A stretch of 64,000 nt of DNA from Dillenia suffruticosa (Eukaryota > Streptophyta > Magnoliopsida > Dilleniales > Dilleniaceae): positions 1,550,001 through 1,614,000 of the forward strand of contig JAVTVX010000008.1 in NCBI GenBank assembly GCA_033439265.1. Reading direction: 5' to 3'. How positions within the stretch are numbered: position 1 is the first letter of the stretch; every line of letters begins with the position of its first letter. Shown piece after piece: positions 1 through 10,942 of the stretch. The notes beneath the pieces are model-generated. The model made no database searches. It was not told the DNA's origin and saw only the letters and a list, made by a program, of their open reading frames with translations. The position numbers and the translations under genes were made by a program.

Positions 1-140
1 ATAATTATTTTGCTCTATACTTTAAATTAAGATAGAAAAATTATTATAGCGACGAAATTATCATATGCTACTAAATAAGTAAATAAATAAAAATTGGATA
101 AAAAATATGTTCAGATGGGTGGGGGAGGAGAATGACTTGC

Positions 141-2877
141 CTGATAGCCATCAAAATCACAATAAAACGGGCAGACACCATCTCTAATATCAGAATTATC
201 ACTATAGGCTCCTCTGTTAGCATCAGCAAAATCAAAAACCCTTATGGAATTTTTCAACAGTGTGTCTGCATATCCTGGATCAGATGATTGAAATGCCATG
301 GAGGCAGCTGCCAAAGCTGCCGCGGTCTCTCCGGCAACATCCGACGCAGCATTTGGGGCCTCCACGGTGTAAGCTGTCCTAGCTGTGTCCATGTCCTCTG
401 GTCTTTCCCAACAATTATGGTCTGCTGTAGGATCACCTACCTTAATGAGGGTAAACAACACCATATTACAATTAGCCCTCCAAAAAATATTATTATCTAA
501 ATATCTTAAAAGTACTTCTAAAATCTTATGTAGTATGTTCGTTCCAGAAAATTATAATATTTTTTCACTTTTATCATCTATTTTTTGTATGTTGTATTTT
601 ATTTTTTAACATAAATTTTTAGCTTAACTACGAGAAAGACAAAGGTAGGAGAGAAAAAGAAAAAAGGGAAAAAGGAAAAAGAAAAAGAAAAAGGTTGACC
701 ATTAAATAGCCGCATTTTATCAAGGGTTTTTATGGCGATGGTGATACCATCGTTGCTAAGGCATGGACATTGATGGCTCCATTACCCAGTTCAGGGACCA
801 TAAGGAGGGGATGGACAAACTGTCACATGTGCATATGATAAGGGCAACCAATGAAAAAGCCACAACCTTTTTACTGCTCCAGCCTCAGTTTAGATGTAGG
901 AGTTACTTGTATGGACAGACAACTAATTTAGAGTATTTTAAAATTTATTCAAAATATTCTTTTAGATAAATTATGGGTATCTGCAAATCTCATTGCTCCC
1001 GGTTGAATCTAATTCGAGCCGATTTAAACTTTTAAAAAATAAAATTCTCCGAACGTATATTTTTTTCATATATAATACTCAAATTTGAGATATTATTTAA
1101 AAGTAATCAATGCCCCGTTATTGAACTAACTAGACATCGGTAATTTATCCAAAATATTCCATTAAAATAACTTTGTCAAATTAATGGTGACATTAAATGA
1201 TATAATCAAATGATTATTCTGTGAAGGAAGGAAATCGATAATTATTTATAGGGACATCATTACTCCTAGTAGCTATTATTGTATGGGCCAGAATAATCAA
1301 ATGATACTAAACTAAAGAAAATGACAAAGGAGAAGAAATATAATAAAGTGTCTAACATAAACAAAATGAAATGTCACGGCCTAGACTCTGAAAATGACAT
1401 AGGAAAATGTATGGTCATTGATTCTTATTCTACCTTAGTCCTCAATCAAACATTGAAGCAAACAATGGACTTGGAATTTGCAAATGGGGCAAATCCCAAA
1501 AAGTGTCCATAAACAGGACAACCTAAGGTCTCCAATAAGTCCAGAGGAAACCCTTCATTCCCCTCCTATTCACTCACGGGTTGCCCTCACTTTGGTCCAC
1601 AAAAGCCACAAGATAATCTCTTTCCCCATTTGCCCTCCACAAAATTGAAAAGAAAAAATCTCTAAAATTCTTATATATATATATAAACTATAGTATCCAA
1701 AAATCACATTATATTTGACTAAATTCGATTTGAATAGAATTAAATTTTTTTTATTTTCATCATATACAATATCTTATCTCTATTTTAAACTCTAGATCTA
1801 ATATTTGTTTGAGTTGATCCTAATATTTTAATAATTTGATCAAAAATTGAAAATTGATTAATACATCCGCTGATTCGTTTGGTTAAAGAATCATTGCCAT
1901 TGTTTCTTCAAAAGCAAGTAGGCCTCAACAGGTCCAAGACATTCCGCAAACAATTTCTCAAATTTACCCTCCACACAACCACTTTCCATTGCTACTAACT
2001 AATCACTTCTAAAAGTAAATGCGCAAAAAACGTTTGTTTGCTTGGGAAAACCGCAAGACTCATTCATTGCTAGGCCCCGTTAGTCAACATATAGCCACAG
2101 TGACAAAATATCCATTTTCTAGTTCTACCCTCATCAAATTCCCAAAACCCCAAAACACCATTTCAACCCAATTTGTTTTACTTGTACCATCGTTCTAACC
2201 TTCATAAAAGTTTAACCTGAGGAATGGGTTGGTCTCCCAATTGATAAACAAATTCAAAAAAGTCACCTCCATTAGACCATCACTTCGACTCATGACAATG
2301 ACATGTGACACAGATACCATCACAGAAAATTTACTAAATCTTTTGGTTGAGAAAAATATGGAAAATGGGTAAACCTAGTAACTGACATTTAGGAGTGTCT
2401 TATCCAATACTAGTACCATAGCAACCGAAACTAACATTGGTCGCAATAGATTACCTGAACAAATATTTTGTTCGGCTGAGAAACGGACTTGAGAAGATAA
2501 TCGGTAGCCCAACGTATGGCGACCAATGCATTGCGCAGCTCGCTCGGCGGCATTAAATTCCCGAATTCGATCACACTCCAAGCCAACATTGTGGTTGTAA
2601 ATGCCATGGGAAACCCAAATTTAACATTGTCACCGGCATCATAGTACCCTCCGGTCAAGTCTAGGTTCACGGTCCAACCGTCGCCTAAGCCGGAGTGTCC
2701 CCGCCAATTTAATCGCTGGTCTTGTGGCAAAAAGCCTGACCGTTGGCCTTCAAAGAAGAGGATTGACTTTGAGAGTGCATCTCCATAGTCATGATAACCA
2801 GACACCGGAATGGGAATGTCGAAGACTACAGAGAGTGTTAGTAAGAGAGTGAAGTGACGAAGAGCGGAGAGTTCCAT
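141..2877 (-). CDS. GH9 endoglucanase (cellulase), 5' part, two exons, partial
   Basis: Exon 1 is 2877..2455 (141 codons) and exon 2 is 440..141 (100 codons); the rest lies beyond the left edge. Exon 1 opens with a hydrophobic signal peptide (about residues 1-27), then the GH9 start [21 protein letters not shown] and the catalytic DAGD motif at residues 80-83. Exon 2 carries [28 protein letters not shown] and [12 protein letters not shown], all typical of secreted plant class B endo-1,4-beta-glucanases. The product should act in the cell wall on beta-1,4-glucans. The exon 1 donor is CAG|GTAATC; the join is phase 0 (IFVQ then VGDP, as in the family). The exon 2 donor reads CAG|GCAAGT, a GC-AG type site. 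Intron 1 (2454..441, 2.0 kb) holds no recognisable gene. The family is certain; the exact paralogue is not. Confidence 0.93.
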
Positions 2878-2956
2878 GCTTCGTTGCGTTTGTTTTGGGG
2901 TTTTGGGAGTTGGGTTAGTCTTTATTTTGGCACAAAATTGGAGGGTATCATATCAC

Positions 2957-2979
2957 GAGAGAGAGAGAGAGAGAGAGAG
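2957..2979. repeat. (GA)n microsatellite upstream of the GH9 gene
   Basis: An uninterrupted GA run lies about 80 bases upstream of the GH9 start codon, in the likely promoter or 5' leader. Confidence 0.85.
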
Positions 2980-5360
2980 CCGACAGAGGATGAATAGTGT
3001 CAGTTAACTTTCACATGCAACACAAAACCTGACCCCACAACTTATGACCATTGCAAGGGGTGGTGCTTTCCGGTGGGTCACAAGAAGAGACACTCTAACC
3101 TAAAGAAAGGCAAACTTGTGGGATATGTGGACGGGTAAAAGCGTAGGTATTGTCTCTGCACCAGCATTCACGTTGGAACCAAACTTTCATCTATACCGGC
3201 ATAGGATGCATTCTTTCCTTAAACATAGATTTTGAGTTCAATGATAAGAATAGAGAAATGAGATTTAAAACAATCAATCTCTTAATGAGTTTTATAGTAT
3301 TTAAATCGAATTAACCGAATAAATTTTGAATATCGATCGATGATAAAAAAAAAAAAATCTTTGGAGGGAAGTTGTGAGGGAATACATACCCTCATAAACC
3401 ACAAAATTTTGAGTAAAAGGGTGTATTGATTCTCTATTGGTATTGTGGTTATGGTGCAACAAGATTTACACGCTCTTTTGAAGACATGATGTGTGGCGGG
3501 TGAGACTATTAAATTGATGAGATAAAAAAGGTGTTTTGATTGCCTTGCTGTCATTTTTCTTTTCTTTTATTGCCATTAAATTCTCTACCACTAATTTTGA
3601 AGGATGGATAAGACATCAACGAGCATGTATTGCATTATTATAATTTGACAAAGTTGAAGTGGATTCCTAACATGTAGAAGGATGACTCATTTTTAATTAT
3701 AAATTAGTAAATGAAGGTGTTAGCTATCGATTGAAATTTGTATGATTTAGTATGTATAGAAAGAAATCACATTGTACGTGGAGTTTGGATACTCGTGAGG
3801 AAGTTAGATCAGGGAAGGAGATTGTATAGTGTAGAATAAAAAGTTGTCGAATCTTATGAATTGTACTCCAATAGTCAATTGAGACATGGAATGTAATGTT
3901 AACTCACTTAACTAAGATCTCGAGTTAAACTAACGACTTGTATATAAAACAGATTACGTTGGGAGAATGACTTCCTAAATATGTCACTATAAATATTGAA
4001 CCGAATTATTCAGAATATGATTTCAAATAACGATTAGTATAATACTAAAAAAAAAATAGAATCTTCTGAATTGTACTGAATTTAAAGAAATTAAACGATG
4101 AAAAGACCAGGTGTAGTAATCTAGAAGATGGATAAAAATGAGGAATGTGTTGCAAGTCGTGGATGTGTTTAAGGACTTTGAACCAAGAAGGGGGGAAGTT
4201 AAAAATGGAATGCGGAAGTATAAAGCTCTTATAAGGTATTGCTATTCTCAGGGAGAATGGATACTAAACCCTGACCTCACAAATCAATTTGAGAAGAAGA
4301 GATGCAATGGTTCCACATAAATGCCGCCTAAAATTGGAGGTTTGGATTGAAAACTCTATCTATCGAATTTTGGTTAAGTCTGATCTCAACTTTTTTAAAT
4401 GGGCAATTGGTTTTGTTAAACTCTGACTATAGTTGAGAGAATCTTGAATTATTCAACAAAAATTGTAATGATAAATGAAAAAGAATTAATTGGGTGTGGA
4501 ATTTTGGCACTTTAAAAGAATAAATGAGGTTGTAACTCAATGCCAACCAAACTAATTCTTCCCAATGTTAGAAGCAAAGGTTCTTCTAGGGCACCTTTTC
4601 TTTTAACTTTTTCTTTTTAATATATATATTCTATGCCCAAACAAAAAGGAAAACCGGAAATCCAAAGCCGCAGACTTTTGCTTCTTCAATTTTCCATTTT
4701 TCCTTTCCCTCTGCTCTTAAGAGAGGCGAATCCTAAAAGCACAGAGGCACAAGCCACCTAGCACAGACAAAGAAGACAAAAAGGGACCCATATCATACGT
4801 AAATGCCATCTTTAATCTTAATTTGTCATCCACAATTGGACAATATTTTTTTTTCTTTAGAGATTTCAAATTTAAATTTATACTGTACACTAAAAAAATT
4901 GCCATCCTCGTTTCTTGGAACACATGTTAATCAAATAAGGGAGACTTGGTTTTGTTGCTGGAGCCAGAATTCGACTTAAGGAGGGTTTTAGATGCTGGCC
5001 CTTGTTGCCTAGTAACATAGGAGCCCCCGGGGGATCCCAAATCCCCCTCTCCACCTTGGTGCGCAATAGACCAATAAACTAAGTCCTTTTTTTTTTTTGT
5101 TATATAAACATTTGAATTTAGGATTATCAGATTAAAGGAGAAGAATTTATACCACTAAACTGTCCCAACACTGATAAACTAATTCATGCTTAATTTATTT
5201 AAGTATCTAAATATTTATTACTTTTTAAGATTTTGAAGATTTTGGAGATTTTGGATTTAAATTTTATATATGATAAAAATATATGTTATGAGAATTTTAC
5301 TGTTTAAGAGATAATTTGTTTTGTATCAGATTTAATCGGTGATTAAAAAAAAAAAAGGTT
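2980..5360. other. Intergenic, no gene recognised
   Basis: AT-rich sequence with many stops in all frames. Short open stretches (for example 3282..3554 minus and 4138..4320 plus) show no family similarity I recognise and no splice context. This is the space between the divergent GH9 and zinc-knuckle genes and should hold both promoters. Confidence 0.6.
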
Positions 5361-5369
5361 AACTCGTAT

Positions 5370-5412
5370 TGGGCTCAGGCCCACACAAATTGAAATAGCT
5401 GTATCGTGGGCT
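5370..5412 (+). promoter_or_regulatory. Cluster of three site II (TGGGCY) elements
   Basis: TGGGCT at 5370-5375, AGGCCCA (reverse of TGGGCCT) at 5377-5383 and TGGGCT at 5407-5412 lie about 100-150 bases before the CT-rich leader of the zinc-knuckle gene. Site II elements are known TCP-factor targets in plant genes for translation and growth. Binding here is inferred. Confidence 0.5.
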
Positions 5413-5658
5413 TTGTCCCATCTAACTAGACCTCCCTCCGCCTTCCTTCGGCTTTAATTTAGGTCTAATCCTCTCTCTCCACTTCGCATCTCACGGACGC
5501 GAGATTCAGCGGCCTCTCTCTCTCTCTCTCTCTCTGTTCCTGCGCCGATTTGTTTTTCCTCTGACAGAAACACCGGTAATTCTCTCTCTCTCCCTCTCTC
5601 AGATTACCCATCTTTGTCACGTTGAATGGACTTCTAGGGTTTGGTTATGCTGAAGTAT

Positions 5659-5900
5659 GCTGAAGTGTGAGATTCTGTTTACTTTCTATATGGATGTTTG
5701 ACAATTATTGTGAACTTGGGTTTCGAAGTTTTCAATTTATGCACGATTTGGTCCTGAATTCGCTTCAGGGCTTACCATGGCTGAAGTGTGTGATTCTGTT
5801 TACTTTCTATGTGGATGTTTGACAATTATTGTGAACTTGGGTTTCGAAGTTTTCAATTTATGCACGATTTGGTACTGAATTCGCTTCAGGGCTTACCATG
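5659..5900 (+). repeat. 121-bp direct tandem duplication (two copies)
   Basis: Units 5659-5779 and 5780-5900 are nearly identical with only a few substitutions, for example C/A in GATTTGGTCCTG versus GATTTGGTACTG. They lie in the probable leader intron of the zinc-knuckle gene. Confidence 0.9.
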
Positions 5901-5923
5901 TGATCATGCAAGGTTTTGTCTGG

Positions 5924-6470
5924 CTGGTCTGCCTTAGAAAGGATAAAAAAACAGAAAATAGGTTAACTTTAATCCAGCGGACAAGGTTTTAAGTGCTTAC
6001 AACATGACCAAATTAACCTAAGTGGGGAAGGAATTTGAGGATTGATTGAGGTTTTGGTTATGAAAATTTTGTTCAATAGAGGGATAGGAAAATTGTATTC
6101 GGGCTTTTGTCGTTGTGAATAGGGAGTTTGGTGGGATATGGTAGGAGTGATAGGCAATGTCTCTGGCTTTATGAGTTTAATGATTAACATGTTAAGCGAA
6201 CAAAGTACAACTTCTGTGCTGGTCTGCCATAAAAAACCCAGAAAATAGGTAACTAAAATTTAATGGACATATTTTAGGGTTTGTGCCCACAACAAGATCA
6301 AATTAACCTAAGCAGAATTTTAGATTTTTTTTTTTGGGGGGGGGGAGGAATTTGAGGACTGTTTGAAGTTTTTGGTGTGAAAATGTTGTTCAAGAAGGGA
6401 TGGGAAAATTGAAATTCAGGTTATTGTGAATGGGGAATCTGTTGGGTGATGGTAGGAGTGATGGGCGTGT
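5924..6470 (+). repeat. Older imperfect tandem duplication, about 295 bp
   Basis: CTGGTCTGCC at 5924 recurs at 6219, and matching order continues through CAGAAAATAGG, CAAATTAACCTAAG, GGAATTTGAGGA and GGTAGGAGTGAT in both units (about 5924-6218 and 6219-6470). Divergence and indels show it is older than the adjacent 121-bp duplication. Confidence 0.75.
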
Positions 6471-8396
6471 AAGGGCTTTCTATCAGAGAGAGAAAATTCC
6501 ATGTCTTGATCTAATTGATTGTTATCCAGTTCAGTGAAAAGGCAAAATAAGAGCTTTTAAATGAGAAATTTGTAGATAGTCATTTTTTGGCAGGGTTTCC
6601 ACTATTGATTATGCTTATGCTAAATTAGATTTAGCTTTGCTTTTGTTTTCCTTTTTGTGTTGATTTTCTACATGGGTGTCACATTGTAATGTGTTATTTA
6701 TTTCTCAATGATTCTTGATGGAAAAGGAGAGTGGTTAGGAGGGCAGTCGTTTTAATTGACATAGTATTTGGGAAATTCTCTTTATTTTGGGAGACTTTAG
6801 GTGGCTAAGGTGTTTTAAATTTGGATTTTCTACTTTTATGTTGAAGTTTATGGCTAGTTATCTACATTTGTCTAGAAACAAATATGCATACGCATTACTT
6901 GAGCCATTCTTCATGTCTATTTGTAGTTCAAAAGGGTGCGTAAAATTAGTATCTATAATTTTTTGAGTCAATAATAATGTGCAATGCAACAACTAATTGC
7001 ATATTAAGAAGAGATAATATGTCTAACAAATCTCAAAAATTATGTTTTCTTAATTCAGCTTAACCATGCCTTACATGCAAATTAGTTGATCTCCTCTTCC
7101 AGCTGATCGTGCCATCTGTGGTCACCTTTACGGCCACCACCGCCGCCACCAAACATGAGCTTCTTTGCTGATGGAATTGTACAAATCTCTGAACTTCCAA
7201 TCCAGGGCAGCTGTAGCAAGAAATGTCTCTTGCTGCACGTTGCTTGGGCATGGTTCTATGCATGAAAAACCAAGACTTTAATCATGATCTGATACTATTT
7301 CTCTGGGTTTCTCATGGCTCACATCTCTTTCGCTTTAGACTGCTATTCCTAAATTTTTTATGCCTTTGAAACCCCCAATTTTCTACTTTTTTGATTGTTC
7401 ATCCACTGTGCAAATTATTTTAATCTTCATAAACCTTCAACATTCTTATTCTTGGATCAGCTTTTTGTTTGGACAAGTCATATTCTTTGTTCTACGCGCT
7501 GCATTGACAACAAAATTTGGCATCATTGGCAAGATGAAATGAGGTTCACAAACTTGAACAATTCAGGTATTTGACAAATATGAGTATCAGGCAAAGTATC
7601 ATATATGCTACTTGTAGAGGGGAAAATGGAAATTGAGAATATCTTATTATATCTTCATTGACATCACTCACTCAATGATCTTTCAAGGACTCAACATGTC
7701 AGGAGGCCTTTGTGGCCCCAGTCAATACTGAAATGGTAAGTACTGAAATGCAAGAAAGAAAGCAAATATTCCTGTACTATTGATAGACTTGTGTGCACCA
7801 TCTCATGCCCTTCTTCTTTAGTTTGTAGAGAAGATTCTAGTTTGGAGAAGGGTGGTGAAGAGGAGGGTGGTGGAAGCCATCTACTTGTTCTAGTATTGTT
7901 GCTTGTTTTTTAGAAGACCACGGGTTGTAAGGAGGGTGTTGCTTCTGAATTTTAATTTAAAGGATAATGAAGTGTCGGATTCAGATGTGCAGATAGGGAG
8001 TTTAGCCTCATTTGCAGCTTGTTGTGCAGTTGCTGTTTAATTCTGTTGCATGCATATATATCTGGTTGAGTGGTGTAGGCGGCTCATTGACTGTTTCAAT
8101 CAGGTTTTCTTGAATTGCCTGTCAAAGAAGCTGTTGATGAATTGGGGTCTTAAGTTCACTTATCCTATGGTGCTTGTGTAGTGGCATGTAATAACTATGA
8201 GCAGGTTTGCATGTTAAAAATGTTATCTTGGTGTTGGGATTTGGTTGTTCATATTTTGAAGGAAGATAACAGGGGTTTTAACATGGACTGGTGCGTGGTT
8301 GTGATGTGAACAGGAGGAAGACAGCAGGTGGTGGTGGTGTGGTGGTGTTGGTAACATTGCAAGTGGTGGTTGGTGTTGATAAGAAAAAACTAAAAA

Positions 8397-10942
8397 ATGA
8401 GCTCAGACAGCAGGAGCAGGAGCAGGAGCAGGAGCCCTCGTGATCGCAAAATGCGGACTGAACGATATTCTTATTATGATGCCCCTTACAGGAGAGATTC
8501 ACGTCGGGGTTTCAGGTGTACTGGTTTTCCATCATTTCTTTTCCCCTTCAACTGTCAATTGGATTTTATGTAGATTGGGAAGCTAAATAGATAGCCACAT
8601 ATTTGGTTTCATTTGCAGTCTCTTCTTTGTTATATATATAAAAACTATGTGGATTATTTTGAATAGGTCCTTTGAGGATCTTTCAAGTTTATGGCGCAGC
8701 TTTCTACCTGAATTCTCACATACTAACATTGCTTTGAAATGTTGTGAAACTTCTGTTTTATTAGACATAAGTCAGAGTGGATGCTAACGAATTAGCATTT
8801 CTTTTTCTTGTGGATCATTGTGTGGCATTCTTGTGCTTTCTTGTTTATATGTTGTTTTGCTGTTATTTCATTTCTTTGATTATGCATGAATTTTAGTGGG
8901 ATATGCTATGCACTCTATATGTCGGATACCTAGTAACATGTCTCCTTTTTCGGCTAAACCTCAATTTGCTGTTTGGTTGTTGCCCTCCTGTCTCCAGATT
9001 TGCCATATACAGTTTCACAATTTTAAATACCACTATAAATATATATATCCATATTTCTTTTAATTGAAAAGGAATTAAATTGGATATAGATTATAAAAAA
9101 GGCTCTAAGGTTGAGAAATCCTCATACTTCCGCAACTTTAGGTTACATCATATTTTTGCTTCTCCACTCTTTAGTTGGTCAAAGATTGTCCAAAGTAATC
9201 TATGTTTGTAATGGGGGAGGGGGAAATTTTGTTGTTTTTATACGTTTTGGTCATGCATAAACCTTTCTCTCCAACCCTCTCCTTCCCCCTCCCCCGGAAA
9301 CAAACAACAAGTATCACAGTTTTTACATTACCAAATTTTTCAGCACTGTGTCTGGGTTTCTTATGTTAGCCTTTTCTCAGTTGGATGTACATGACAGCTT
9401 TACCTCCCACCATGTTAAAAAATTTGTTTAAGCCACAGTCCTGCCTAATATCTTAAGTCACTGTGCTGCAGTTCCATACAGCTAGCACTAAGCATAATTT
9501 TCATTTGGTGCTGACTCTCAGTTGATCTTCTGCAGCCAAAACAATCTATGCAAAAATTGCAAAAGGCCTGGTCATTTTGCTAGAGAATGCCCTAATGTGG
9601 CAATCTGTCACAACTGTGGTCTTCCTGGGTAAGGATTCTTTTTTTTTTTTTGGGATGCATTTCAGGACAGTTATTAATAAAATATCATTGGCAATCTGTC
9701 ACAACTGCGGTCTTCCTGTGTGAGGAATTTTTTCTTTTTTGGATGCATTAGTGGGTTCAGGATGGTTATTAATAAAATATTGTTTTGTGTGCAAAGAGGT
9801 CTTAAATTGTCATTCGTGGCAATGTCAAGTAATTGTAAATACTCTAGGAGATCATGTTACTTCATGGTAAGAGACCTGGAGTCTCCTGCTTTGTAACCTA
9901 GATGAAGCTTAATTGACATTATTTCCACTAGACATAGTACTGTTGAATGTGGAAGCATGCCTTCAGCCTATGTTGAATGACTACAATTTATGAATAGGAG
10001 TGCCACTCTTTTCTCATGTAATTTGTGAGACAGTTTTGTCCTGGATTGATAACCTAAGATCTAGTGATTGAATTGTATTTGGGCATTACAGAACAATTTT
10101 TTTATTTATTTATTTTAAATAATGGATGCTGTGTTTCTCATACTATCACATAGGTTTATTTTAAACTTGGTCAAGGCCTTGCGTGCCCTATCTCTCTCAC
10201 TCTTGATAGGTGCTTGCATCTTTTTAAGCCACCTTAATTAAATAACAGCAGTAATATTTATTTTCCAATTTTCTTGCTTGGTTGTCTAGAATGGTTATAC
10301 AAAGTGCTTAATTTTTCTCTGAACTTATTCTAACTTTTTGCCAGGCATATTGCATCTGAATGCACTACAAAGTCACTATGTTGGAATTGTCGAGAACCTG
10401 GCCACATGGCTGGCAATTGTCCAAATGAGGGCATTTGCCACACCTGTGGTAAGGCAGGGCATAGGGCCTGGGAGTGTTCAGCTCCCCCTGTTGCACCTGG
10501 TGACCTGAGGCTGTGCAACAACTGCTACAAGCAAGGCCATATTGCGGCTGAATGCACAAATGAGAAGGCATGCAATAACTGTAGAAAGACAGGTCACTTG
10601 GCACGTGATTGTCCCAATGAGCCAGTCTGCAATTTGTGCAACATATCTGGGCACATGGCTAGACACTGTCCAAAGGCCAATACCATAGGAGAAAGGGGTG
10701 GCGGTCCTGGCCCAATGCGGAGCTCCACTAGCTACCGAGATACTGCTAGCAGCTATCGCGACACTGCTGGCTACAGAGACATTGTTTGTAGGAATTGCCA
10801 GCAGTTTGGTCATATGAGCAGGGATTGCATGGGCCCTTTTATGATCTGTCACAACTGTGGGGGACGGGGACATCTTGCGTTTGAATGCCCTTCTGGGAGA
10901 TTCATGGATCGCTATCCTGATCGTTATCCCAGAAGGTATTGA
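8397..10942 (+). CDS. CCHC zinc-knuckle nucleic-acid-binding protein (CNBP/GIS2-like)
   Basis: Three coding exons, 8397-8515, 9536-9628 and 10345-10942, join in phase to give 269 aa. The protein begins with an SR repeat (MSSDSRSRSRSRSRSPRDRK), then has nine CX2CX4HX4C zinc knuckles, from CKNCKRPGHFAREC to CHNCGGRGHLAFEC, with a Ser/Tyr/Arg-rich linker between knuckles seven and eight, and ends in RYPRRY. This matches the plant family related to animal CNBP and yeast GIS2, which bind single-stranded nucleic acid and affect mRNA translation. The start was chosen because it gives the conserved SR N-terminus. All introns are GT-AG. Intron 2 contains a tandem copy of the exon 2 end. Site II elements upstream suggest co-regulation with translation genes. 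Confidence 0.93.
9599..9780 (+). repeat. 91-bp tandem duplication covering the exon 2/intron 2 junction
   Basis: Unit 1 (9599-9689) begins inside exon 2 and includes the real donor at 9629. Unit 2 (9690-9780) lies wholly in intron 2 and keeps a GT at the matching place (GTGAGG). Both start GGCAATCTGTCACAACTG and end near AATAAAATAT. Confidence 0.88.

Larger units (their letters stand above)
5514..8396 (+). other. 5' leader and probable leader intron of the zinc-knuckle gene
   Basis: A (CT)n run at 5514-5535 marks a typical leader. A donor-like ACACCG|GTAATT ends a non-coding exon at 5575. A plausible acceptor (GAACAG) ends at 8313, and from 8314 to the start codon at 8397 there is no upstream ATG, which fits a second leader exon. 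The 2.7 kb between contains nested tandem duplications and no convincing coding sequence. The exon edges are inferred. Confidence 0.5.

Noticed and set aside
7060..7263. 67-codon minus-strand frame in the zinc-knuckle leader intron
   Set aside because: No similarity and no splice context.
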